Shown here: positions 25,264 through 34,413 of the stretch, piece by piece
Position numbering within the stretch: the first letter of the stretch is position 1
Layout of the letters: each line of letters begins with the position of its first letter
Assembly (NCBI GenBank): GCA_023417885.1
Contig: JAEZED010000145.1
Location: forward strand, 1-51,836
Length of the DNA: 51,836 bases
Direction of reading: 5' to 3'
Origin: Planctomycetota bacterium
GTDB taxonomy: Bacteria > Planctomycetota > Phycisphaerae > Tepidisphaerales > Tepidisphaeraceae
Notes under the pieces: model-generated
Database searches by the model: none
What the model was told of the DNA's origin: nothing
What the model saw: only the letters and a program-made list of their open reading frames with translations
Program-made: the position numbers and the translations under genes

Positions 25264-25288
25264 GACAGATGACAAAGGACATGACAAA

Positions 25289-25849
25289 TCACCCCATCTT
25301 CACACCAGGGGCCTGACGGGCCGCCTCTTCCACCTCGAAGTACGGCTGTGAGCCGAAGCCAAAGGGGCCGGCCACCATCGACCAGGGCAGCGTCTGCACC
25401 GCCGTATTCAGTTCGCGCACGTTGGCGTTGTAGAACCGGCGCGACTTGCTCAGGCGTCCTTCGGTCGCGACCAGCTCCTCCTGCAACTGGAGGAACCGGT
25501 CGCTCGCCTTCAGATCCGGGTAGGCCTCCACGACCGCCAGCAGGCGGCGCAGCGCGACCACCATCTCCTTCTCGTGCGCCTGGTGCGATTCCTCGGGCCC
25601 GCGTTCGGCGGCGGCGACGTTGCGCGCGGCGATGACCTGCTCCAGCGTCGAGCGTTCGTGTGCGGCATACCCCTTGACCGTCTCCACGAGGGCGGGAATG
25701 AGGTCGTAGCGGCGCTGGAGCTCGGTGTCGATGGCGCTCCACGCCTCGTGCACGTTCTGCCTGAGCCGGACGAGGCGGTTGTAGATCCAGACCAGCACGC
25801 TCCCGACCAGCAGGATCACGCCGACGATGATGACGATGGCCAATTGCAT
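25289..25849 (-). CDS. LemA family protein
   Basis: The 186-residue product has an N-terminal membrane helix (about 3-24, AIVIIVGVILLVGSVLVWIYN) followed by a long coiled alpha-helical domain, the LemA fold. Conserved stretches are LRQNVHEAWSAIDTELQRRYDLIPALVETVKGYAAHE, LQEELVATEGRLSKSRRFYN and the PF-GF ending. LemA proteins are of unknown function and often neighbour TPM- or DUF2207-domain membrane proteins; here the divergent neighbour is such a DUF2207 gene, and the start codons are within about 35 bases. The ribosome-binding site is weak. Confidence 0.92.
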   Translation of the reverse strand: MQLAIVIIVGVILLVGSVLVWIYNRLVRLRQNVHEAWSAIDTELQRRYDLIPALVETVKGYAAHERSTLEQVIAARNVAAAERGPEESHQAHEKEMVVALRRLLAVVEAYPDLKASDRFLQLQEELVATEGRLSKSRRFYNANVRELNTAVQTLPWSMVAGPFGFGSQPYFEVEEAARQAPGVKMG

Positions 25850-25884
25850 GTGTGCCGAGGCTCCCTTTGCAGTATGTTGCCCGC

Positions 25885-27717
25885 GTGAACGGAACCCGCC
25901 CGATCGAAAGGCCTGCGAGCAACGCTCGCACGGAACCCTCCCGGGAGCGCGAACCTGCGAGCAACGCTCGCACGGAGCGCTCCATTCCCCGAGCTTCACC
26001 CTGTCGCATCGCCCTCTGCTTCATGCTCGGGCTTTTCGCCCTCGCCTCCGACCTGAGGGCCGAGGTCATCCGTTCCTTCGACAGCGAGATCCGCATTGCC
26101 GACTACGGCACGCTGGAGATCACCGAGCGCATCGTGATGGACTTCGAGGCCACCCCGCGCCGCGGGATCTTCCGGATCATCCCGTACCGCTACGAACGTT
26201 ACAACAACCCGTACCGCGCCTCGATCAACATCCTCGAGGTCACCGACGAGAATGGCAATGACCGGCCCTACAAGGTCGACCGCACCGGCGGAACCGTCTC
26301 CGTCCGCATCGGCGACCCGGACGTCTACGTCACCGGCCGGCACACCTACGTCATCCGCTACACCGCACGCCGGGCGATGAACTTCTTCAGCGGCGAGCCG
26401 GAAGTCTACTGGAACGCCACCGGCGACGAGTGGCCGTTCGCGATCGAGCAGGCAACCGCCCGGCTCATCCTCCCCGAGGGGGTGGACGCTGGGGCCATCC
26501 CCGCCGACGCGTTCAGCGGCCCGCCCGGATCGACGCAGCAGGCTGAAACCAACGTTGACGGGAACGCCCTGGTCTACTCCGCCTCGCGCCTGATGCCCGG
26601 GTCGGGGCTGACGATCCTGGCGCGCCTGCCCGCCGGAAGCGTGGAACGCCCAACGTTCCTCACGCGGCTGGGCTGGTGGCTGCGCGACTGGTGGCCCGTC
26701 CTGCTGCTTCCGCTCCTTTCCCTGGGGCTGATGTCGGGTGTCTGGCGAGCCCGCGGACGCGACGAAGGAGGCGGGCAGGCGATCCCGGTCGAGTGGGATC
26801 CGCCCGAGGGCCTGTCTCCGGCGGAGGTGGGCACGCTCGTGGACGAGGTGTGCCACACGCACGACGTGGTCGCCACGATCGTCGACCTGGCGGCGCGTGG
26901 CCACCTGCGCATCCGCCGGCTCGAGAGCGACGACTACCTGGGCTTCACGAAAGCGGACTACCAGTTCATTCGCACGCAGCCCCAGAAGCCCGGCCCGAAG
27001 CTCCTGCCGCACGAGCGCGACATGCTCGATGCGCTCTTCAAGGAGTCGGACGACCCGAAGCTCTCGGATCTCCGCGGCAAGTTTCACGAGAACATCACCT
27101 CCATCACGAGCGACGTCTACCAGAGCCTGACCGGGCGCGGTTTCTTCAAGGGCAACCCCGCGAGCGTGCGCGGCGGTTACATCGCGATCGGCGTGCTGCT
27201 GTTGATCGCCGGCCTCGTCCTCACCTTCTTCCTCGGCGGATTCGGCTTCATATCGCTCGGCATCGGCCTTGCGATCGCAGCCGTGCCGGTTCTCATCTTC
27301 GCCCGCTTCATGCCGGCGCGAACACTCAAGGGCTCGACCGCCCTGCGCGAGTGCCGCGGGTTCCGGCGCTTTCTCGTGATGGTCGAGAAGGATCGCCTGG
27401 CGGAGGCTTACCGGCAGGATCCGGCGATCTTCGGGCGCCTCCTGCCGTACGCGATGGTGCTCGGCGTCGAGGACAAGTGGGCCACGCAGTTCGAGGGCCT
27501 GATGGATCGCCCGCCGGACTGGTACGACGACGGGCATGGTGGGACGTTCGTCCCTTCCTTCTTCATCTCGTCGCTCGGCGACAGCGTCAGCAGCATGGGA
27601 ACGAACCTGTCCGCCGTCCCCGCCAGCAGCGGGGCGGGCGGGGGCACGAGCGGCTTCTCCAGCGGCGGCGGCTTCTCGGGTGGCGGATTCGGCGGCGGCG
27701 GCGGGGGTTCCTGGTAA
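25885..27717 (+). CDS. DUF2207 membrane protein with Gly-rich tail
   Basis: The product (about 610 residues) begins with an Arg-rich stretch, a signal-like hydrophobic segment (RIALCFMLGLFALASDLRAE) and then the DUF2207 domain: IRSFDSEIRIADYGTLEITERIVMDF through YVIRYTARRAMNFF and YWNATGDEWPF. A transmembrane helix (LLLPLLSLGLMSGVW), a cytoplasmic part with LPHERDMLDALF, a pair of helices (about 27180-27320) and a GGGFGGGGGGSW tail follow. The pattern matches uncharacterised membrane proteins paired with LemA. The start is uncertain: GTG at 25885, GTG at 25852 and ATG at 26023 are all in frame, and none has a good ribosome-binding site. Two 23-bp palindrome-containing repeats lie within the 5' part. 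Confidence 0.85.
   Translation: MNGTRPIERPASNARTEPSREREPASNARTERSIPRASPCRIALCFMLGLFALASDLRAEVIRSFDSEIRIADYGTLEITERIVMDFEATPRRGIFRIIPYRYERYNNPYRASINILEVTDENGNDRPYKVDRTGGTVSVRIGDPDVYVTGRHTYVIRYTARRAMNFFSGEPEVYWNATGDEWPFAIEQATARLILPEGVDAGAIPADAFSGPPGSTQQAETNVDGNALVYSASRLMPGSGLTILARLPAGSVERPTFLTRLGWWLRDWWPVLLLPLLSLGLMSGVWRARGRDEGGGQAIPVEWDPPEGLSPAEVGTLVDEVCHTHDVVATIVDLAARGHLRIRRLESDDYLGFTKADYQFIRTQPQKPGPKLLPHERDMLDALFKESDDPKLSDLRGKFHENITSITSDVYQSLTGRGFFKGNPASVRGGYIAIGVLLLIAGLVLTFFLGGFGFISLGIGLAIAAVPVLIFARFMPARTLKGSTALRECRGFRRFLVMVEKDRLAEAYRQDPAIFGRLLPYAMVLGVEDKWATQFEGLMDRPPDWYDDGHGGTFVPSFFISSLGDSVSSMGTNLSAVPASSGAGGGTSGFSSGGGFSGGGFGGGGGGSW
25912..25976 (+). repeat. Two copies of a 23-bp palindrome-containing repeat
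   Basis: The same 23 bases occur at 25912-25934 and 25954-25976, 42 bases apart. Each contains TGCGAGC-AAC-GCTCGCA, a 7-bp hairpin with a 3-base loop. In the DUF2207 frame each encodes PASNARTE. The copies sit where the start codon of that gene is expected, suggesting a small mobile repeat inserted near or into the 5' end. Confidence 0.85.
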
Positions 27718-27769
27718 GGCTGCAGGCAAGCTCTCGCAATTCGGGAGGCGTGCGCGTTACGCTCTGCGA

Positions 27770-28744
27770 ATGCTCCAGCGACACCTGAAGCGACTATCCC
27801 TGCCCGCCATCCCGCTTGCCGCGATGGTTGCGCTGCCCCTGCTCGCAGCCGAGCCCCGGCCCGCGGTGCAACAGGATCGCCCCGGGCAACAGGCCGCCGA
27901 AACGGACGGATGGGTCGATGACGTTGGCCTGGACCTGGCCTTCCAGCAGGGGGCGGCGGCCCTGATCGAGGCCGGCCGCGCCCCGGAGATGGCCGATGTC
28001 CGCAGGGGGCTCGAACATCGGACGTGCGAGCTCGACCTCCCGCCGCGCAACCAGCCGGCCGGCGGGACGCATGAGCATGACGATGAAACCATCGACTCTT
28101 CCACCCTCTACGAGCGGGCGCGCCGGAGTGTGGCCGTCGTGGGCAGCGCCTACCTTTGCGGCCGCTGCGACAACTGGCACGTCGGCGGCGCTACCGGCTT
28201 CTTCCTGACGGACGACGGCGTGCTGGTGACGAACTACCACGTGGTCGACCAGGAGGAGCGGCGGGCCATCTTCGCGATGACCGCCGACGGACGCGTCTTC
28301 CCGGTGAAGGAGACGCTGGCCGGAGACAAGCGCGCCGACGTGGCCATCCTACGGGTCGATTCGGTCGATCAGCGGGGGGAGCGGGCGACATTCGAGCCGC
28401 TGGAGCTTGCCGACGGCTCGCGCGTCGGGCAGACGGTCCGCGTCATCAGCCACCCGGACGGCAGGCATTACACGCTCACCGAAGGCATCGTCTCGCGCCG
28501 CTACCGCGACACGCGCCACGGCGGGACGCGCTGGATGACCATCACCGCCGACTACGCCCGGGGCTCGAGCGGCGGGCCGCTCTTCGACGAGGCGGGGCGC
28601 GTGATCGGGATGGTTGCGAGCACGAGCAGCGTCTACTACGACCACGACGACGACGGCGATCCGCGAAACCTCCAGATGGTCTGGAAGCAGTGCGTCCCGG
28701 TGGAGAACATCCGCGCCCTCCTGAGGCCGTCCCGGGAGCAGTAG
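27770..28744 (+). CDS. Trypsin-like serine protease, exported
   Basis: The 324-residue product has a signal peptide (about 1-27, LPAIPLAAMVALPLLAAEP) and one trypsin-fold domain. The catalytic triad is the His in VLVTNYHVVD, the Asp in KRADVAILRV and the Ser in ARGSSGGPLFDE. A Cys pair in YLCGRCDNWH may form a disulfide. There is no PDZ domain, so it is not a full HtrA/DegP. The His, Asp and Ser motifs look intact, so it should be active outside the cytoplasm. It begins 52 bases after the DUF2207 stop and is probably expressed with it. Confidence 0.88.
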   Translation: MLQRHLKRLSLPAIPLAAMVALPLLAAEPRPAVQQDRPGQQAAETDGWVDDVGLDLAFQQGAAALIEAGRAPEMADVRRGLEHRTCELDLPPRNQPAGGTHEHDDETIDSSTLYERARRSVAVVGSAYLCGRCDNWHVGGATGFFLTDDGVLVTNYHVVDQEERRAIFAMTADGRVFPVKETLAGDKRADVAILRVDSVDQRGERATFEPLELADGSRVGQTVRVISHPDGRHYTLTEGIVSRRYRDTRHGGTRWMTITADYARGSSGGPLFDEAGRVIGMVASTSSVYYDHDDDGDPRNLQMVWKQCVPVENIRALLRPSREQ

Positions 28745-28757
28745 CACCGCGCAGCAA

Positions 28758-28785
28758 GCGACCGCCCCGCAAGGGCGGCGGTCGC
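28758..28785. terminator. Hairpin between convergent protease and PEP-CTERM genes
   Basis: GCGACCGCC and GGCGGTCGC form a 9-bp stem with a 10-base loop, which itself contains a short alternative pairing. It lies 13 bases after the protease stop and before the convergent PEP-CTERM gene end. No T-tract; it may serve both directions. Confidence 0.55.
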
Positions 28786-28813
28786 GAACGAGGTGACGTT
28801 GTTGCGAGGCCGA

Positions 28814-29359
28814 TCAGGCGCTGCGACGGCGCAGGAGCAGCAGGCCGGCGGCGCCCAGGCCCGCCAGCGCGGCCGGCTCCGGGATCGGCGTGAAGTGGAG
28901 CCGGAGCGTTCCGGTCGTGACAATCGTGTCCAGCCCTTCGCCGTTGTCGTCGAACGACTCGTACACCTGGATGTAGACCAGGCCGTCATCCAGCACGGAG
29001 AAGGGCCCGCCGTCGAAGTTCGGGCCAGGGAACGAGCCGCTGCCGGTGTAGGTGCCGCCCCCGTCGGTGTCGGAGACGGTGGAGTCCCACCATTGCGTGA
29101 TGGCGGAGTCGTTGAGCGAAATGATGAAGTCGCTCAGCCAGCTCACGCCCTGGCTGTTGATCTCCAGGTCTATCCACTCCGCACCGGTGAGGGCGGAGCC
29201 GGGGCCGATGTCGACGAAGGCATCGGAATTCAGCGCGTGATCCCATCCGCCGGCCGTTTGCCAGCCGGTGAGGTCGATGTCGAGCGTGTCGGCCCAGGCG
29301 GGGGCGGCCAGGGCCAGGCCGCCCGTGAGGGCAGCAATCGCGAGCAGCTTCTTGTGCAT
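28814..29359 (-). CDS. PEP-CTERM protein
   Basis: The 181-residue product has a signal peptide (MHKKLLAIAALTGGLALAAP, cut near AWA|D) and a C-terminal sorting tail PIPEPAALAGLGAAG followed by LLLLRRRSA: the PEP motif, a hydrophobic helix and a terminal Arg cluster. Such proteins are anchored, cleaved by exosortase and exported, often in Gram-negative bacteria that make exopolysaccharide. The middle (about 30-160) is Asp/Gly/Ser-rich and beta-rich, of unknown function. No exosortase gene is in the window. The gene is divergent from the Ser/Thr kinase. Confidence 0.93.
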   Translation of the reverse strand: MHKKLLAIAALTGGLALAAPAWADTLDIDLTGWQTAGGWDHALNSDAFVDIGPGSALTGAEWIDLEINSQGVSWLSDFIISLNDSAITQWWDSTVSDTDGGGTYTGSGSFPGPNFDGGPFSVLDDGLVYIQVYESFDDNGEGLDTIVTTGTLRLHFTPIPEPAALAGLGAAGLLLLRRRSA

Positions 29360-29657
29360 GTTTCCAACCTCACTTAGGGAACGGTTTCACCCAGTCACAG
29401 CCGGAAGGGCGGTTCATCCCCCTTTACGGCAGATCGGCGGCGATGTAAGCGCGTCCGGCCCGGGAAAATTCACCGTATCGAACATTGTCCATGTGCAAGT
29501 TTGAGTCGCCGATCCGCGTCGGTAAGGGTAAGTTAGACCAATCTCTCGGCCGCCGGACGGCGGCTGGACGTTCTGATCGTCTCGTTCGCAGCGCGAACGT
29601 CGGGGAGTGGATGGTTTCGCGTCGCGGTGCGGCTTGCGCTGTTCCAGGGGTCTGCTG
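29360..29657. other. Divergent promoter region of PEP-CTERM and kinase genes
   Basis: A 298-base noncoding region separates two divergent start codons. An AT-richer patch at 29465-29505 could carry the PEP-CTERM promoter. I could not place convincing -35 and -10 elements for either gene. Confidence 0.3.
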
Positions 29658-31952
29658 ATGTCAACTGAGGGTCAGAAACCTGGCGCAGACCCGGATCTTA
29701 CGCTGTCGCGCCTGATCGACCGCGCTGTTCCCGCGGACACGATGCCCTCGGTGGAGCAGCCGGCGGAGTCGTTGCGCGGCGGACTGGCGGAGCCGCTGGG
29801 CGCCGCCGACTCGCTCGGGCGGTACCGCCTGTGTCGTCTGTTAGGGGAAGGGGGAATGGGAAGTGTGTTCGAGGCGGAGCAGCTTCTCCCGGTTCGCCGA
29901 CGGGTTGCGGTGAAGCTGATCAAGCTCGGCATGGACACGCGCCAGGTGGTCGCCCGCTTCGAGGCGGAGCGCCAGGCGCTGGCGGTGATGAACCATCCCG
30001 GGATCGCAAAGGTTTTCGACGCCGGCGTCACGGCGCAGGGCCGGTCGTTTTTCGCCATGGAACTGGTGGAGGGGGATCCCATCACCCACTACTGCGATGA
30101 GCAGCAGCTCCCGGTGCGCCAGCGGCTCGAGCTGTTCATCCAGGTCTGCGACGCAGTGCAGCACGCACACCAGAAGGGGATCATCCACCGGGACCTCAAG
30201 CCGAGCAACGTGCTCGTAACGCTGCGCGACGGGCAGCCGGTCGTCAAGGTGATCGACTTCGGCATCGCCAAGGCCGTTGCCGGCTCGCTGGGCGATATCA
30301 CGCTCACCGCCGGCGCCGACGGGCCGGATGCCGCGGCGCGCATGATCGGCACGCCGCATTACATGAGCCCGGAGCAGGCGGCGGGCGACGTCGATCGCAT
30401 CGACACGCGCACCGACGTCTACGCGCTCGGGGTGCTGCTGTACGAGTTGCTGGGCGGAGTGCGGCCTTTCACGCCGCGCGAGGGCTCGCTGCCGCTGGAA
30501 GATCTGCGTTTCCTGATTCGACACACCGATCCGCCGCGCCCGAGCAGCGCGCTCTCGAAGCTCGCCACCACGCAACGGGAGATCGGGGAGCTGGCACGCC
30601 GGCGCGGGACGCAACCGCATGCGCTCCTGCGTACGCTGCGGCGCGAGCTGGAATGGATCCCCCTGAAGGCCATGCGCAAGGACCCGGCGGAGCGCTACGG
30701 CTCTGCGGTCGAGCTGGCGCAGGACGTGCGGCACTACCTCGACGACCTGCCGATCTCAGCGCGCCCGCCAACGCTGGCCTACCAGGCGCGCAAGTTCGTC
30801 CACCGGAACCGCGTGGTCGTCACCGCCCTGGCGGCGGTGGGCGTGGCCCTGCTCGTGGCGATCGCCGGCACGAGCTGGGGAATGGTGCAGGCCAACCACG
30901 CGCGGCGGATGGCCGAGCTGCATGCCGGGCGCGCCAGCCGGACGAACGACTTCCTGAGCGAGATGCTCTCACTTCCCAACCCGTACACCTACACCGGCGG
31001 CCCGGACGTGACGGTCGTGGAGATGCTCGGGGAAGCCGTCGAGCGCATACCCGGGAGCTTCGCGGGCGATCCGGAGTCGGAGGCGGACGTGCTTCAGACG
31101 ATCGGCTCGACCTACCGCAACGTGGGCCGGTACATCGACGCTGAGACGCAGTTCCGCCGGGCCCTGGAGCTGAATCGAGCGCACCGCGGCGAGCGGCACC
31201 CGGCCACGCTGCGCGTCGCTTCGCTGCTCGGGCTGACCTGCGCGGATCAGGACAAGCTCGCCGAGTCGGAAGCGCTGCTCCGGGAGACCCTGGCGGCGCA
31301 GGAGCAGGTGCTGGGAGCGGACCACCGCGACGCGCTGGCGACGCTGAACGGACTGGCCTGGACGCTATTCCTCTCCGGCAAATCGCACGCTGCCGAGCCG
31401 ATGCTCGAGCGTGTCCTGGAGGCGCGGCGCCGCACGGCCGGCAGCGATGCGCCAGAGACGCTCAAGACGATGACGAATCTCGCCGTCGTCCGCATCCGGC
31501 AGGAAAAGGACGACGAGCGGACCGCTCGTCTGGCGCGGCAGGGGGCGGACGGCCTCGCTGCGTCGCTTGGACCGGCCCACCCGGACGCCATCTATGCGCG
31601 GCATGTCGTCGCCTGGGGATTGTGGCGCGGCGGGCAGCTGGAGCCTGCTCTCGCCGCCTATCGGCCGGTGCTCGAGCAGGCGCGCGCCACCTTCGGCAGC
31701 AGCCATCCGCACACGCTCTTCTGGACGGGCAACGTCGTGCAACTGCTTGTGGACATGGAGCGGCTCGATGACGCCGAATCGCTGGCAATGCGCGCGCTCG
31801 AGGATGCCCGTGCCGCCTACGGGTCGGACCACGCTCGCACCCGCCAGGCGGCCGAACTGCTGGCGACCGTCTACGACGCCGCCGATTGCTCGGCCGACGC
31901 GGACGTGGTGCGCGAGTCGTTCGGCGTCGCCAGCGACACCGGCGCGCTGTAG
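29658..31952 (+). CDS. Membrane Ser/Thr protein kinase with TPR repeats
   Basis: The 764-residue product has a Hanks-type kinase domain (about 56-365), one transmembrane helix (386-408) and a C-terminal helical-repeat region (about 410-760). The kinase is complete: Gly loop LGEGGMGSV, Lys86 in VAVKLIKLG, Glu104, catalytic HRDLKPSN (Asp179), DFG (200-202) and GTPHYMSPEQ. The extracytoplasmic part has TPR-like units such as NVGRYIDAETQFRRALELNRA and YLAESEALLRETLAAQEQVL-like stretches with about 42-residue spacing. In planctomycetes such kinases often follow an ECF sigma factor gene; here the upstream neighbour is a divergent PEP-CTERM gene instead. The start at 29658 is chosen; a GTG upstream at 29607 is possible. 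Confidence 0.93.
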   Translation: MSTEGQKPGADPDLTLSRLIDRAVPADTMPSVEQPAESLRGGLAEPLGAADSLGRYRLCRLLGEGGMGSVFEAEQLLPVRRRVAVKLIKLGMDTRQVVARFEAERQALAVMNHPGIAKVFDAGVTAQGRSFFAMELVEGDPITHYCDEQQLPVRQRLELFIQVCDAVQHAHQKGIIHRDLKPSNVLVTLRDGQPVVKVIDFGIAKAVAGSLGDITLTAGADGPDAAARMIGTPHYMSPEQAAGDVDRIDTRTDVYALGVLLYELLGGVRPFTPREGSLPLEDLRFLIRHTDPPRPSSALSKLATTQREIGELARRRGTQPHALLRTLRRELEWIPLKAMRKDPAERYGSAVELAQDVRHYLDDLPISARPPTLAYQARKFVHRNRVVVTALAAVGVALLVAIAGTSWGMVQANHARRMAELHAGRASRTNDFLSEMLSLPNPYTYTGGPDVTVVEMLGEAVERIPGSFAGDPESEADVLQTIGSTYRNVGRYIDAETQFRRALELNRAHRGERHPATLRVASLLGLTCADQDKLAESEALLRETLAAQEQVLGADHRDALATLNGLAWTLFLSGKSHAAEPMLERVLEARRRTAGSDAPETLKTMTNLAVVRIRQEKDDERTARLARQGADGLAASLGPAHPDAIYARHVVAWGLWRGGQLEPALAAYRPVLEQARATFGSSHPHTLFWTGNVVQLLVDMERLDDAESLAMRALEDARAAYGSDHARTRQAAELLATVYDAADCSADADVVRESFGVASDTGAL

Positions 31953-31994
31953 TGAGTGTCAAGGCTGGAGCGCTCCGATCCGGCGGCGTCAACT

Positions 31995-32012
31995 CCTCTC
32001 CACGGGGAGAGG
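31995..32012. terminator. Hairpin between convergent kinase and ComM genes
   Basis: CCTCTCC and GGAGAGG form a 7-bp stem with a 4-base loop, about 40 bases after the kinase stop and before the convergent comM end at 32073. It is short and has no T-tract. Confidence 0.4.
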
Positions 32013-32072
32013 CGTTCCGAGCGCGCAGCTCGGGAGCACCGCTGCGATTCACTCCCGGAGCCGATCCGATGA

Positions 32073-33584
32073 TCAGAACTTCCGATCCAGCAGGCGATAG
32101 CTGACCGCCTCGGCCACGTGCACTTCGCTCACCTCGTCGCACCCGTCGACGTCGGCAATCGTGCGGGCGACGCGGCGCACCTTGTCGTAGGCTCGGGCGG
32201 AGAGCCCCAACTCTTCCATCGCCTGCTTCATGACGAGCAGAGCCGCGTCCGACAGGGCGACATGTCTCGTCAGTCGCTTGGAATCCATCCGCGCGTTGGT
32301 GATCGCCGGGTCGCCGAACCGGTCAAGCTGGCGCTGCCGCGCCGCCTCCACCTGCGCGCGCATGGCGGCCGAGTCAGTCCCGCTGCGCCGGCTGCTCATC
32401 TCGCTGAACTGCACGGCCGGCACCTCGATGTGGATGTCGATGCGGTCCAGGAGCGGGCCACTGAGCCGGTCGAGATAGCCGTCGCGCTTGCCGTCGACCG
32501 GGTTTCCCCCGCCGGCGTGCGTCGGGTTCATGGCGGCGACGAGCATGAAGTCGGCGGGGAAGCGCGTGGAACCGTGCACGCGGCTGACGGTGATCTCGCC
32601 TCCTTCCAGCGGCTCGCGCAGCATGTCGAGCACGCCGCGCCCGAACTCCGGCAGCTCGTCGAGGAACAGGATGCCGTTGTGCGCCAGCGAGCACTCGCCA
32701 GGGCGCGGAATGCTCCCGCCGCCCACCAGCGCCTGCGCGGTGGCAGAGTGGTGGGGCGAGCGGACGGGCCGGCGATCCATGAGCGACACGCCGGGCGGCA
32801 GCTTTCCGACGGCGGAGTAGATGCGCGTGGTCTCCAGCGATTCCTGGCGCGATAGCGGCGGAAGGATGTACCCCAGGCGCTTGGCGAGCATCGACTTCCC
32901 CGAGCCGGGCGGGCCGATCATCGCCAGGTTGTGCCCGCCGGCGGCGGCGATGGTGAGGGCGCGCTTCACCGCCTCCTGCCCGCGGACGTCGGCGAAGTCC
33001 AGCGCCGGCTCCCGGTCGGAGAGCGCATGCGCATCGCCATTGAGCACGTAAGGCTCGGGCGCCTCATCCTCGCCGTTGAGGAAGCTGACGGCCTGCTGGA
33101 GCGTCTTGACGGGGATGACACGCAGCCCCTCGACCACCGCCGCCTCCCGTGCGTTGTCGGCCGGGACGATCACGCCCTCGTAGCCGCGCTCCTGGGCGAG
33201 CAGCGCCATGGAGAGGCCGCCGCGTATCTTGCGGACGCGGCCGTCGAGCATGAGCTCGCCCGCCACGAGGTACCCGCGATGCCGCTCCCCGACGACGCTG
33301 CCGGTGCACCGAAGCATGCCGAGGCTGATCGGGAGGTCGAGCGCCGCGGCGTCCTTCTTGAGATCGGCGGGGGCGAGATTGATGAGGACACGGCCGAACG
33401 GTGCGGGATGGCCCGAGTTCTGGATCGCACGACGCGTTCGCTCGGTCGACTCACGCACGGCGGCCTGGGCGAGGCCGACGATGGTGGTCTTCTCCTTGCC
33501 GCGCTGCGCGACGTCCACCTCGACATCGCAGGGGAGCGCGTCGATGCCGGAAAGGACGAAGCTGTGCACGCGTGCGAGGGCCAC
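32073..33584 (-). CDS. YifB/ComM family AAA+ ATPase
   Basis: The 503-residue product matches the Mg-chelatase-like YifB/ComM family, which in naturally transformable bacteria drives branch migration during recombination. The N-terminal domain has the family's LonC-like region (GIDALPCDVEVDVAQRGKE, GRVLINLAPADLKKDAAALDLPI, VAGELMLDGRVRKIRG). The AAA+ core shows Walker A GPPGSGKS near residue 224, Walker B LFLDELPEF, and the sensor/Arg region RFPADFMLVAAMNP. The C-terminal helices end with LSARAYDKVRRVARTIAD. No competence genes are adjacent. The product is cytoplasmic. A related Mg-chelatase subunit is less likely given the full YifB layout. Confidence 0.93.
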   Translation of the reverse strand: MALARVHSFVLSGIDALPCDVEVDVAQRGKEKTTIVGLAQAAVRESTERTRRAIQNSGHPAPFGRVLINLAPADLKKDAAALDLPISLGMLRCTGSVVGERHRGYLVAGELMLDGRVRKIRGGLSMALLAQERGYEGVIVPADNAREAAVVEGLRVIPVKTLQQAVSFLNGEDEAPEPYVLNGDAHALSDREPALDFADVRGQEAVKRALTIAAAGGHNLAMIGPPGSGKSMLAKRLGYILPPLSRQESLETTRIYSAVGKLPPGVSLMDRRPVRSPHHSATAQALVGGGSIPRPGECSLAHNGILFLDELPEFGRGVLDMLREPLEGGEITVSRVHGSTRFPADFMLVAAMNPTHAGGGNPVDGKRDGYLDRLSGPLLDRIDIHIEVPAVQFSEMSSRRSGTDSAAMRAQVEAARQRQLDRFGDPAITNARMDSKRLTRHVALSDAALLVMKQAMEELGLSARAYDKVRRVARTIADVDGCDEVSEVHVAEAVSYRLLDRKF

Positions 33585-33710
33585 CGGCGGGAAATGTAAG
33601 GTGGCACCCGGCGCGGTACAAGTGGGGTCGGGAAGGAAGGGTTGTGCGGAGTGTGCGGAGGGAGCAGGACGTACAGGCGCGCAGGCAACCGCGTGCCCGA
33701 GTGTCGCGAC

Positions 33711-34370
33711 TCATCCCTGCTGGATCTGTGCGATGAACTCGTCGGCCTCGCGGATACTGGCTTCCATCTCGGCGATCAGCGCCTCGATGTCCTCGGTCAG
33801 CTCGACCTCCGTGCCACGGAGGGAGGCGATGGCCTGGGCGTTGAGATTGCTCTTGATGAACAGAACACGATCGCGGAAGCGCGTGAGGACGGGATCCATC
33901 GATGCGGCGGCGGCGTCCATGCGCGCGAGCATCTCGTTGTAGCTCTGCTGCGTCTGGTCATAGAGCTCGCGGCTGCGCCGGCGGAGGTCGCTGTCGCTGA
34001 TCTCCTCGACCTCCGCGTCCCACTCCTGGAAAAGGGCGCTCCCGACGTTGCGGACGCTGGCGATGCGATCGCGCACCGCCTCGGCCTGGTCGGCGCTGGC
34101 TTCGTAGGAGCCGTTCAGGTCGTTGTAGAGCGCCTCGAGATCGCCCCCTTGGAAGTTGACGATGCTCTTGAACTGCTCCAGCGCGCTGGTGAATTGCTCC
34201 TTGGCCTCCCCCTGTTCGTCGCGCGCCGCCACGACGTAGTCCACCAGGCGCTCGCGCTTGGCGTAGCCGCCGAAGTTCTCCCAGGCGTTGTAGTACATCT
34301 CCCGCGTGGTCTGGCAACCGGGCAGGAGCAGCAGGAGGCAGAACGTGAGCAGGCTGAGGCGTTGAAGCAT
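33711..34370 (-). CDS. DUF2959 lipoprotein
   Basis: The 219-residue product has a type II signal peptide with lipobox LLPGC (Cys19), followed by a predominantly alpha-helical, highly charged domain with heptad-like spacing (coiled coil). The segment MYYNAWENFGGYAKRERLVDYV matches the start of the DUF2959 family. NFQGGDLEALYNDLNGSYEASADQAEAV and SVRNVGSALFQEWDAEVEEI follow. It should be attached to the membrane by its lipid. The ATG at 34370 is used; an upstream ATG at 34391 is possible. Function is unknown. Immediately upstream on the same strand (44 bases) is the histidine kinase. Confidence 0.85.
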   Translation of the reverse strand: MLQRLSLLTFCLLLLLPGCQTTREMYYNAWENFGGYAKRERLVDYVVAARDEQGEAKEQFTSALEQFKSIVNFQGGDLEALYNDLNGSYEASADQAEAVRDRIASVRNVGSALFQEWDAEVEEISDSDLRRRSRELYDQTQQSYNEMLARMDAAAASMDPVLTRFRDRVLFIKSNLNAQAIASLRGTEVELTEDIEALIAEMEASIREADEFIAQIQQG

Positions 34371-34413
34371 GGGCAGGTTTCCGCTGCCCATTATGCACAT
34401 CTCTCGCGATCCG

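Noticed and set aside
33641..33660. TGTGCGGAG repeated twice after the DUF2959/ComM boundary
   Set aside because: Only two 9-base copies with no wider array; chance is not excluded.
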